A DNA stretch of 48,267 nt from an uncultured Roseburia sp. (GTDB lineage Bacteria; Bacillota; Clostridia; Lachnospirales; Lachnospiraceae), in assembly GCA_900548205.1 (NCBI GenBank), contig URJS01000009.1, positions 1 to 48,267 of the forward strand, read 5' to 3'. Shown here one piece after another: positions 24,993 through 32,629 of this stretch (the stretch's first letter is position 1; each line of letters opens with the position of its first letter). The notes under the pieces are model-generated. The model had not been told where the DNA came from, searched no databases, and saw nothing but the letters and a program-made list of their open reading frames with translations. The position numbers and the translations under genes were made by a program.

Positions 24993-25030
24993 AAAGGCAG
25001 GTCAGAGACGGAGGGGATGAGGAGTAGGAA

Positions 25031-25501
25031 ATGAAAATAAGAATCGAGATAGAGGAGGGGATCGCGGAGGAAGAAGTAGTGATCCGATGCAGGGGGCTGA
25101 CAAAGGAGGTGACGGCGATCCAGAGAGCAGTCAGTAATCTGACAAATCTGACAGAGCGGTTTCCGTTTTATCAGGGAAATACGGAGTATTATCTGCCGCT
25201 GGAGGAAATTCTGTTTTTTGAGACGGATGAGAAGGGGGTATGCGCACATACAGGGAACGAATTGTATCGGACAAAATATAAGCTTTATGAGCTTGAGGGG
25301 CTATTGCCGGTGAGTTTTATGCGGGTATCAAAATCTACTATATTGAATACAGAGCATATTTATTCTATCAGTCGGAATTTCACTGCTTCCAGTGTGGTTG
25401 CATTTGATGGAACACATAAGCAGGTATTTGTATCGCGTTATTATTACAAGCCGTTAATCAGCAAATTAGAAGAAAAGAGGTTTTATCATGAAAAGCAGTA
25501 A
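25031..25501 (+). CDS. LytTR-domain DNA-binding regulator
   Basis: 156 residues. A LytTR DNA-binding domain covers about 50-150 (YLPLEEILFFETDEKGVCAH, LYELEGLLPVSFMRVSKSTI, LNTEHIYSI, then VFVSRYYYKPLISKL). There is no response-regulator receiver domain, so it is a stand-alone regulator like those paired with small membrane proteins in LytTR regulatory systems, where the partner usually holds the regulator inactive. It overlaps the next gene by 14 bases, which implies translational coupling. GAGGAGTAGG precedes the ATG. It likely binds the repeats at 24921-24980 and controls its own operon. Confidence 0.88.
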   Translation: MKIRIEIEEGIAEEEVVIRCRGLTKEVTAIQRAVSNLTNLTERFPFYQGNTEYYLPLEEILFFETDEKGVCAHTGNELYRTKYKLYELEGLLPVSFMRVSKSTILNTEHIYSISRNFTASSVVAFDGTHKQVFVSRYYYKPLISKLEEKRFYHEKQ

Positions 25502-26189
25502 AATATTCTGGGGTATCTTTTTTATTCTTGCAGCAGTTTATGTTGTGGTCAGTAAATTTGGAATCCTGCCGGACGTCGGAGTGTTCAGCATTATCCTGAC
25601 AGTTTTTTTGCTCTGGATGCTTTTGGAGGGAATCCGTAATGTAAATTTTTACGGTATTTTATTTTCGATTGCGGGATTTTGCATCGTGTATGACGATCAG
25701 CTCGGGATCACGGAGCTGACCCCGTGGACGGTGCTTGGTGCGGCGCTTTTGGGAAGTATCGGGCTGTCGATGGTCTTTGGCGGCTGCAGAAGAAAAAAAA
25801 GGATACAGAAGTTTCGGGGTGTGGGCTATGCCGGGAACAGCAATGAGCAGTGTACCGGAGAGCAGCTTTGCTGTGAAAATAACTTTGGTTCGGCGATCCG
25901 CTACATCAATTCCGACAATTTCAAAAGTGCGAAAATTGAAAATAATTTCGGCTCGCTGTCCGTCTATTTTGACAATGCAGTGGTGCAGAGCGGCACGGCG
26001 ATGGTGAATGTCGAGAGCAATTTTGGAGAGGTTCACCTGTACATTCCAAAGGAGTGGCGGGTTCAGAATAATCTGGAGCACTCGTTCGGAACGATCCGTG
26101 AGGACGGCAGCAGTATCGGCAGCAGCGTTACGGTTTTTTTTCTGAATGGCTCTGCAAATTTTGGAGTCATCACAATTCATTATGTATAA
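25488..26189 (+). CDS. LiaF-like four-helix membrane protein with beta-rich tail
   Basis: 233 residues. Four membrane helices lie within about 1-100 (IFWGIFFILAAVYVVV, IILTVFLLWMLL, FYGILFSIAGFCIV, VLGAALLGSIGLSMVFGG), then a basic stretch RRKKR. Residues about 120-233 are beta-strand repeats (AIRYINSDNFKSAKIENNFG, LSVYFDN, FGEVHLYIPKEW, FGTI) like the C-terminal domain of LiaF, which inhibits the cell-envelope stress system LiaRS. Here the partner would be the LytTR regulator encoded just upstream rather than a LiaRS pair, which is inference. Confidence 0.75.
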   Translation: MKSSKIFWGIFFILAAVYVVVSKFGILPDVGVFSIILTVFLLWMLLEGIRNVNFYGILFSIAGFCIVYDDQLGITELTPWTVLGAALLGSIGLSMVFGGCRRKKRIQKFRGVGYAGNSNEQCTGEQLCCENNFGSAIRYINSDNFKSAKIENNFGSLSVYFDNAVVQSGTAMVNVESNFGEVHLYIPKEWRVQNNLEHSFGTIREDGSSIGSSVTVFFLNGSANFGVITIHYV

Positions 26190-26207
26190 GGAGAAAGGGG
26201 AAGCAGT

Positions 26208-26945
26208 ATGGACAGAATGGAAAGGAAAAGAGAGGAGTTTGGAACGGCTGGCGTAGAAAAGTTTCGTGTTGATGCAGACAGTGCGACCGTTACCGTCAAA
26301 ATGTGGGAGGAACCGCAGATCTGCGTGGAGGCAGAGCTGGAGCAGGGAACAGAATATGAGAGCGCTGTCTTTGGCGATACATTTCAGGTATTCTGCCGCA
26401 GGAAAATGAAGGGCAGCAGCTTTTGGACGAGAAGCGCAGGAGGCGGCACACGTCTGACGATTTTTTTGCCGCGGGAAAAGCGCTATCAGGAGGCGGAATT
26501 TTCCATTGGAGCAGGAAAGCTGTATATGAAGGAGGCAGCGCCTGATTGTGACAAGGTCAGCATCGAGACGGGCGCGGGTAATGTGGAAGCGGGCACGGTG
26601 CTTGCGAAGGAGCGCATGGATGTGGAAGTCGGCGCGGGCGATGTGAGACTTGGGCATGTGCAGACGCCGGAGCTGAATGTAAGCTCGGGGGTGGGGCACT
26701 TTACTATATCCGGCAGAGTGTCTCGTATCCTGAATGTGGATAACGGCGCAGGTGGAGGAAGCATTGTACTGGAAGGAAACGAAGGAGATTACTGTTATAG
26801 CGTGAGCAGCGGCGTCGGAAGCGTCAGAGTGAATGGAAATCATATCGGCGGTATCGGCGGAGGGTACAAGGCCGGTAATCCGGGGGCAGCGGGTATGATC
26901 AATGTGAGCAGCGGCGTTGGAAAAGTGGATATTCAGATTGGATGA
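26208..26945 (+). CDS. DUF4097-type beta-repeat protein
   Basis: 245 residues, no signal peptide or membrane segment seen. Repeated short beta-strand units about 20 residues apart: ISIETGAGNVEAGT-like, VEVGAGDVRLGHV, NVSSGVGHFTISG, SSGVGSVRVNG, NVSSGVGKVDIQIG. This is the DUF4097 style of beta-helix, often found near LiaF/LytTR or PspC-like envelope-stress genes. It shares its strand-repeat design with the tail of the LiaF-like protein. GGAGAAAGGGG precedes the ATG. Third gene of the LytTR operon, closed by a strong terminator. Biochemical role unknown. Confidence 0.75.
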   Translation: MDRMERKREEFGTAGVEKFRVDADSATVTVKMWEEPQICVEAELEQGTEYESAVFGDTFQVFCRRKMKGSSFWTRSAGGGTRLTIFLPREKRYQEAEFSIGAGKLYMKEAAPDCDKVSIETGAGNVEAGTVLAKERMDVEVGAGDVRLGHVQTPELNVSSGVGHFTISGRVSRILNVDNGAGGGSIVLEGNEGDYCYSVSSGVGSVRVNGNHIGGIGGGYKAGNPGAAGMINVSSGVGKVDIQIG

Positions 26946-26968
26946 AAAGACCCTGCGGGGTCTTTTTT
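26946..26968 (+). terminator. Terminator of the LytTR operon
   Basis: AAAAGACCC, loop TGCG, GGGTCTTTTTT: a compact hairpin with a T-run starting right after the DUF4097 stop codon. Confidence 0.9.
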
Positions 26969-27120
26969 GAGTATGGGGACTTTGCTCCTACAAACGCGAT
27001 CCCTCGAAGGCTTTCAAGTGAAATTCTTTTCATTTACAATTTTAATAAACGGTTAGTGATAAAAAGCCGATTCTGTGATATGATTTTGGGGAGGGAGAAA
27101 ACGAGGAAGGACAAGATGAG

Positions 27121-29361
27121 ATGATGGGGATGAGAGGGAATAAAATGGGGAAAAGCCTGTATGTGTGGATTCGTTCTTTTTTGCTGACGTTAAGCCTGCT
27201 TTGTGCGGGAATGCTTCTGCTGATGAACTGGATGGTGCATTCTTTTTTCAATGAAATTATGCAGCTAAACCATAGGCTGATCGCAAACATACAGACAGGC
27301 ATTGATATTCGGCTGAACGATATTGATAATTTTATGGCACAGCTGTCATTAAATCAGAACAATCTGTATCTGTCCAAGCTGGGGGGGCAGCAGGAGCCTA
27401 GAGTGGAGCAGATGATCGCGATGTACCAAAGCTTGAATGAGTACAAGCTGTCCAATGCTTTTGTGGAGAGTATTTGTATTTATTATCCAAAGCTTGATTA
27501 TGTGGTCGGGGACGTTGGGTATTTTCCGACGCGGCAGTATTATATGTTGTCAAACGAGCAGGATGACACAGGCTACCGGGAATGGATGGAGCAAATTGCA
27601 CAGAGGGAGTACAGCGGATATTATTTCCAAAAGGATGCCGGCGGTGAATGGAATTTATATTTATCGAAATGGCTGCCTTATAATGAGTCGGGAGAGAAAA
27701 ATGCGATTTTAACTGTCTTAATCCAAAAAAGCGAGGTAGAGCGCATCTTAAAGAGTGATAAATATGCCGAAAATAATTCTTTAAATGCGATCATAGGGAC
27801 AAACGGGAGTATTTATGCGTTTAGTGGAAATGAGGAGCAGCGGGCATGGATGGAGAAGGTCTTGCAAAATGAGGAAAAAGCGGAGTACATAGAGGCAGGA
27901 CAATATTCCGGCTGTGTGCAGAAGTCAGAGTTTTACGATCTGTCATATGCAACAATGTATGATCGGAAGCAGATTCTGCAAAATGCCTTTTTTGTGCGAA
28001 ATATGGCATACATCGTCATGGTGCTGTGCGTGGCGTTTGCAAGCGCACTGTTTTGGATGCTGGGACGGCGGAATAACCGTCCCGTGAGAACTATTTTAGA
28101 CAAGCTGTATATCAGCGGTGACAGACAGACAAAGGATGAGTATGCGCTCATCGAGAGCAGTATAGAGGCGATGCTGGAAAATGATCAGCTGAGCCAGCGG
28201 AAGCTGCAGGAACAGAGAGACACGATGGCGGGGATGTTTCTGTATCATGTTCTGGCCGGGGAGGAGAAAAATAATTCCGTTATTTTTGCCGCGATGCAGA
28301 GGTTTGGACTTTCGCTTGAGTATGCGCTGTTTCAAGTGATGCTGTTTCGCGGAAAAACCGAACTACTGGGAGAGGAGATCAAAATCATGCTCGGGCGGGC
28401 GCAGGAGAGTGCGCGAAGGTGCGGAAAGAAAATGGAGCTGCTCGCAACAGAGTTCCGTGGTGATTTTGTTCTCCTGCTCCACATGGAGGAAGCGCTGGGA
28501 GAAGATGAAGAAAAAAGCCTGACTGACGCGATCCTTCTGGCGGGCGAGGAGCTTAAGGGCGGCGGCAGACTCTTTATCGGAAGAAGCTATGATACGATGT
28601 CGCACATTATTTTAAGCTACCAGCAGGCAAGATTTCTGGCGGAGACCAAGCAGGCGGGGGGAGAAAGGATTATCCGGTTTACGGCGGATATGGAGCTGCC
28701 GAAGCAGGAGGAGAAGGAGCAGTCTGCTGTGATGCCGGAGTTTGAGATGGCGATGCTGGAGGGAAATTACGAGGGAGCGAGAAAGCAGGTAGACCGGATT
28801 TTTAACCAGTATATTGAAAATGACCACCATATTTTTACTGCGCGGGCGAAAAAATATGCGGTGATCCACTCCCTGCTTGAGGCGATGGAGCGGACGCCGG
28901 AGCTGGGGGATAAAAGAGAGGCGTATATTCTGAAATTGCAGGATGCAAAGGATCACAGGATGCTGCTTGAGACGATGCACGAAATCTTTGCCGCTCTGAC
29001 AGAGGTGCAGAGTAACAGGCAGAAAAACAGCAGAGATGGCTGCATCCCGCGGGCGAAGGAGTATATCGAACAGCATTTTGAAGACCCGATGATTGGCTTA
29101 TACAGCATCTCGGAGCAGCTTGGCATCAGCAATACCTATCTGTCCACGGCATTTAAGAAGCAGTACGGTCTTGGCGTCGCGCAGTATATCAATTATCTGC
29201 GGGTGGAGAAGGCGAAGAAGATGATGGTAAATACGGAGTACAGCATCAAGGAAATCGCGTTCCGCGTGGGCTTCACCAGCGATATGACGTTTATCCGCGT
29301 GTTTAAACAGTTTGAACATATCACGCCGGGCAAATATAAGAAGGATGGACTTGGAATCTAG
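27121..29361 (+). CDS. Membrane-spanning AraC-family regulator with extracellular sensor
   Basis: 746 residues. A membrane helix near residues 18-38 (SFLLTLSLLCAGMLLLMNWM) and a second near 297-317 (MAYIVMVLCVAFASALFWML) flank a large extracytoplasmic part of Cache-like size (about 40-295). A long cytoplasmic linker follows, and an AraC helix-turn-helix pair sits at the C-terminus (LYSISEQLGISNTYLSTAFK, IKEIAFRVGFTSDMTFIRVF). Proteins of this layout sense an external ligand and act directly on DNA. It lies upstream of an ABC sugar importer and glycosidase genes on the same strand, so it probably activates them. AGGAAGG lies 10 bases before the ATG; alternative ATGs are at 27130 and 27145. Confidence 0.85.
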   Translation: MMGMRGNKMGKSLYVWIRSFLLTLSLLCAGMLLLMNWMVHSFFNEIMQLNHRLIANIQTGIDIRLNDIDNFMAQLSLNQNNLYLSKLGGQQEPRVEQMIAMYQSLNEYKLSNAFVESICIYYPKLDYVVGDVGYFPTRQYYMLSNEQDDTGYREWMEQIAQREYSGYYFQKDAGGEWNLYLSKWLPYNESGEKNAILTVLIQKSEVERILKSDKYAENNSLNAIIGTNGSIYAFSGNEEQRAWMEKVLQNEEKAEYIEAGQYSGCVQKSEFYDLSYATMYDRKQILQNAFFVRNMAYIVMVLCVAFASALFWMLGRRNNRPVRTILDKLYISGDRQTKDEYALIESSIEAMLENDQLSQRKLQEQRDTMAGMFLYHVLAGEEKNNSVIFAAMQRFGLSLEYALFQVMLFRGKTELLGEEIKIMLGRAQESARRCGKKMELLATEFRGDFVLLLHMEEALGEDEEKSLTDAILLAGEELKGGGRLFIGRSYDTMSHIILSYQQARFLAETKQAGGERIIRFTADMELPKQEEKEQSAVMPEFEMAMLEGNYEGARKQVDRIFNQYIENDHHIFTARAKKYAVIHSLLEAMERTPELGDKREAYILKLQDAKDHRMLLETMHEIFAALTEVQSNRQKNSRDGCIPRAKEYIEQHFEDPMIGLYSISEQLGISNTYLSTAFKKQYGLGVAQYINYLRVEKAKKMMVNTEYSIKEIAFRVGFTSDMTFIRVFKQFEHITPGKYKKDGLGI

Positions 29362-29373
29362 TGTGCAGTCTTA

Positions 29374-29419
29374 CAAAAAAACTGATTTATATCTTAGAAT
29401 ATAAGTCAGTTTTTTTGAT
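29374..29419 (+). terminator. Terminator of the AraC-type regulator gene
   Basis: AAAAAAACTGATTTATAT pairs with AATATAAGTCAGTTTTTTT across a short CTTAG loop; the arms have one or two mismatches. T-run on both strands. Confidence 0.85.
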
Positions 29420-29601
29420 TTTACTTAAAAATATATCAATAACCTAAAAAAATGCATGTAAATAGTTGTAAATTTATTGAAAAATACACATATAACTGTG
29501 CAGAGTGCAAAAAAGAAATGAAGATATACAAATGATACTATGGGTGATAATCTTGAAAAAACGAAGTTGTCGTTTGGAAAAGCAAAAGGAGGAAAAGTTT
29601 T
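29420..29601 (+). promoter_or_regulatory. A+T-rich control region of the sugar operon
   Basis: No gene. TGTAAATAGTTGTAAA (29457-29472) is a 10-base-spaced direct repeat that could be an AraC-type site. TTGTAA (29466-29471) with a 19-base spacer to TATAAC (29491-29496) is the best promoter-like pair, but the spacer is long, as is common for activator-dependent promoters. Tentative. Confidence 0.35.
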
Positions 29602-30894
29602 ATGCAGAAAAGAAAATTATTGGGGGCTGCACTAACTGGAGCGCTGACCGTATCGATGCTCATGGGCGGATGCGGAACAACGGCGGGAGAGGTGCAGGCG
29701 GACGCGGGAAGCGAAAGCCCGGCGCAGACGAAGGAACAAACGCTTACTTTATGGATGCCGCCGTTTGGAACGGAGGAGTCCTTGGATAAGGAAGTGTGGG
29801 GAAAGATCCTTGAACCGTTTGAGCAGGAACACAATGTGGAGGTGTCAATTGAGATCGTTCCGTGGAGCAACTACGAAGAAAAATATCTGACCGGAATCTC
29901 CTCGGGGCAGGGACCGGACGTCGGCTATATGTACATGGAGATGATCAACGATTATATTGAGTCGGAGTCGATTGAGCCATTCGACGCATATTTAACCGAT
30001 GAGGAGAAAGAGAACTTCTACTATCTCGACAAGGGTGTGATCAATGGAAAGCAATACGCGATGCCGATCGTTGTAGGAAGCGCGAGAGTGATGTTCTACA
30101 ACCAGGCGATCCTCGACGAGGCGGGCGTGACTGAGGTTCCGCAGACATGGGAGGAATTTACGGCAGCGTGTGAGAAAATACAGGCGATCGGCAAGACGCC
30201 GTTTTTGCAGCAGTGGGGAGATAAATCAAAGGGCGCTATGAACGCGATCTTTTTCCCGTACCTATGGCAGGCAGGCGGACAGATCTTCAATGAGGACGGA
30301 ACAGGGGCGGCTTTTGATTCTGAAGCGGGCTTAAAGGCTGCGACATTTCTGGCGGACTTAAAGCTTACGCAGGGAATTTTGCCGGAGGAAGTGACCTCAA
30401 TGTCAGAGGATCAGGTGTTTGCAGAATTTAAAAACGGAAACGCTGCATTTGTCGTAGGACCTACGAATAAAGGCGCGGAGTTTACGGAAGCAGGCGTTAA
30501 CTGGGGCTATGTGACCTCGCTTTCAGATCAGAAGATGGCGACCTTTGCATCGGCAGACTCACTCGTGCTGATCAGCGCAAGTGAAAATAAGGAGCTGGCG
30601 GCAGAGCTTGTAAAATATATGTTAAGTGGTCCGTCCATGACGGAGTTCCACAAGATGGCTCCGTTCCCGCCGATCGCAAAGGACGAGGAGTATAATGACG
30701 ATCCTGTTTTCAAGACCGTGTATGAGGAAAATCAGGATGCGCTGGTGACGCTTCCGGCAGTGAAGGGCTCGGCAGCAGTCTATGATAATCTCTACAAGAA
30801 TCTCCAGCTTATGATGCTGGGCGAGCTGACGCCGGAGGAGGCTCTCAGTAATTCCGCAGAGTTTGCGAACAGTACGTTAAGCCAGAATAAGTAG
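29602..30894 (+). CDS. ABC importer lipoprotein, extracellular sugar-binding
   Basis: 430 residues. A lipoprotein signal peptide ends in the lipobox MGGC (Cys about residue 24), then a mature binding protein of the carbohydrate (family 1) type: TLTLWMPPFGTEE, EIVPWSNYEEKYLTGISSG, VMFYNQAILDEAGV, PQTWEEFTAACEKI. It would sit on the outer face of the membrane and hand an oligosaccharide to the two permeases encoded just downstream. AAAGGAGG precedes the ATG. The ATPase subunit is not encoded here; a shared MsmX-type ATPase elsewhere is the usual solution. Confidence 0.92.
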   Translation: MQKRKLLGAALTGALTVSMLMGGCGTTAGEVQADAGSESPAQTKEQTLTLWMPPFGTEESLDKEVWGKILEPFEQEHNVEVSIEIVPWSNYEEKYLTGISSGQGPDVGYMYMEMINDYIESESIEPFDAYLTDEEKENFYYLDKGVINGKQYAMPIVVGSARVMFYNQAILDEAGVTEVPQTWEEFTAACEKIQAIGKTPFLQQWGDKSKGAMNAIFFPYLWQAGGQIFNEDGTGAAFDSEAGLKAATFLADLKLTQGILPEEVTSMSEDQVFAEFKNGNAAFVVGPTNKGAEFTEAGVNWGYVTSLSDQKMATFASADSLVLISASENKELAAELVKYMLSGPSMTEFHKMAPFPPIAKDEEYNDDPVFKTVYEENQDALVTLPAVKGSAAVYDNLYKNLQLMMLGELTPEEALSNSAEFANSTLSQNK

Positions 30895-30908
30895 GGGAGA
30901 AGTGTGCG

Positions 30909-31808
30909 ATGAAAACACGCGAGAAACGAAAAAACCTGTGGCAGGGGAACGGCGGATTTCTCTATGTTTTGCCAAGTCTGCTACTCATTACTCTGTTTTA
31001 CCTGATCCCGCTGGTGATGACCGGATACTTTAGCTTCACAGATTACAGTGTGTTAAAGCCTCCAACATGGACGGGACTTGAAAATTTTAAAAAAATGCTG
31101 GGCGATCCATTTTTTCGCCCGGCAATCCGAAATACGATCATCTACACGTTTCTGACGGTTCCGCTGCAGACGCTGCTCTCACTCTGGATCGCGCATGCCA
31201 TCGCATCACGGTTTCGCGGCAGATTCGGCAGATTTCTAAAAAGCTCGCTCTTTGTGCCTGTGATCTCCTCGATGGTGCTCGTGGGAACAGTGTGGAAGTT
31301 TATGCTCGCGACAAGGGGCGGCATCATCAATAACGTGTTGGAGTGGTTCGGCATGGAGGGGTTAAACTGGCTGGGAGAATCAAACCTTGCACTGGTCAGT
31401 GTCTGCATGGTAGCGGTCTGGAAGAATGTGGGATATTTTCTGGTGATCTATTATGCGGGGATCATGGATATTCCGGTCAGCCTTTTTGAGGCGGCGGAGG
31501 TGGACGGCGCGACGGGCTGGCAGAAGCTCCGCTATATTACGATCCCTTATCTGAAGCCGATCACCTATCTTGTCATTACGCTCGGAACGATCTGGTCGTT
31601 CCAGGTCTTTGATCTCGTGTACACGATGACGGGAGGAGGTCCGGGAACGGCGACGGTCACGATGGTGATGTCGATCTACCAGTCGGGCTTTAAGCAGTAT
31701 CAGATGGGCTATGCAAGCGCGATGTCGCTTGTGCTGTTTGTGCTCGTTGTTCTCGTATCAGGCGTGCAGAAAAAGCTGTTTGGCAGAGAGGAGGGGAGTG
31801 CGAAATGA
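30909..31808 (+). CDS. ABC sugar permease, MalF/UgpA type
   Basis: 299 residues, six membrane helices. The EAA loop that docks the ATPase is visible as VSLFEAAEVDGATGWQKLRY then ITIPYLKPITYL. The N-terminus has the basic cytoplasmic lead KTREKRKNLWQGN before FLYVLPSLLLITLFYLIPLV. It overlaps the next permease by 4 bases (ATGA), so the two are translationally coupled. First permease of the sugar importer. Confidence 0.93.
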   Translation: MKTREKRKNLWQGNGGFLYVLPSLLLITLFYLIPLVMTGYFSFTDYSVLKPPTWTGLENFKKMLGDPFFRPAIRNTIIYTFLTVPLQTLLSLWIAHAIASRFRGRFGRFLKSSLFVPVISSMVLVGTVWKFMLATRGGIINNVLEWFGMEGLNWLGESNLALVSVCMVAVWKNVGYFLVIYYAGIMDIPVSLFEAAEVDGATGWQKLRYITIPYLKPITYLVITLGTIWSFQVFDLVYTMTGGGPGTATVTMVMSIYQSGFKQYQMGYASAMSLVLFVLVVLVSGVQKKLFGREEGSAK

Positions 31809-32623
31809 AATCAAAAAAAGAAAAGCTCATCTCGTTTCTGATCGGATTGGTGTTAAGCTTTTTTGCAGTGCTGGCGCTGTTCCCGTTCGTTTATATGCTG
31901 CTGACATCCTTTCGTCAGACCTACTCGATGGAGTTGGATTTGAGCCTGCAGGGCTTAAGCCTTCAGAATTTCAGGACGATTTTTAAAAATTTTGAATTTG
32001 GCAAGTATTTTTTTAACAGCACGGTAGTCGTGGTGATCGCCTGTCTGTTAAACGCAGTCGTCTCCTCAATGGCTGCATATGGATTTGAGAAAAAGCGGTT
32101 TTCGGGAAGCGAGGCGCTGTTCCGCGTGTACCTTGCGACGCTGATCGTGCCGTCCCAGGTCATCCTGATCCCACTGTTTACGATCATTCAGAAGCTGCAC
32201 CTGATGAACACCTACCTTGTTCTGGCGCTTCCGGTCGTAAATGCGTTCGGCGTATTTCTGGTTCGTCAGTTTATGACAGGGCTTCCGGATGAGCTCATCG
32301 AGGCGGCGCGGATTGACGGATGCCGCGAATTTAAAATTTACTATGCGATCATCCTTCCGCTGATGAAGCCGGTGCTTGTCGCCCTGACGGTGTTTACCTT
32401 TATCACGACATGGAATGATTTTGTCTGGCCACTGGTTGCGATCACGGACGGAAATAAGAGCACCCTGACGTTGGCGCTCGCATCGCTACAGGGAAATTAT
32501 GCGACGAATTACGGGCTTGTGATGGCGGGAGCAGCACTTGTCTTTCTGCCGCCGTTTATACTTTATATTTTCCTGCAAAAGCAGTTTGTGGAAGGAATCG
32601 CGTTGAGCGGAGTAAAGGGGTAG
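31805..32623 (+). CDS. ABC sugar permease, MalG/UgpE type
   Basis: 272 residues, six membrane helices; pairs with the preceding permease. The EAA loop reads LPDELIEAARIDGCREFKIY then YAIILPLMKPVL. The C-terminus LQKQFVEGIALSGVKG is typical of carbohydrate importer permeases. GAGGGGAG lies before the ATG. It is followed 6 bases later by a glycosidase-like gene, which suggests the imported sugar is processed by that enzyme. Confidence 0.93.
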   Translation: MKSKKEKLISFLIGLVLSFFAVLALFPFVYMLLTSFRQTYSMELDLSLQGLSLQNFRTIFKNFEFGKYFFNSTVVVVIACLLNAVVSSMAAYGFEKKRFSGSEALFRVYLATLIVPSQVILIPLFTIIQKLHLMNTYLVLALPVVNAFGVFLVRQFMTGLPDELIEAARIDGCREFKIYYAIILPLMKPVLVALTVFTFITTWNDFVWPLVAITDGNKSTLTLALASLQGNYATNYGLVMAGAALVFLPPFILYIFLQKQFVEGIALSGVKG

Positions 32624-32629
32624 AAGGGA

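Noticed and set aside
27053..27084. A promoter for the AraC-type gene, with TGATATGAT at 27076-27084
   Set aside because: The -10 is of the extended type, but the only -35-like hexamer is 20 bases away, so the call was too weak to list.
26942..27124. A 60-codon frame between the DUF4097 gene and the AraC-type regulator
   Set aside because: It begins inside the terminator and reads through a stretch with no ribosome binding site.
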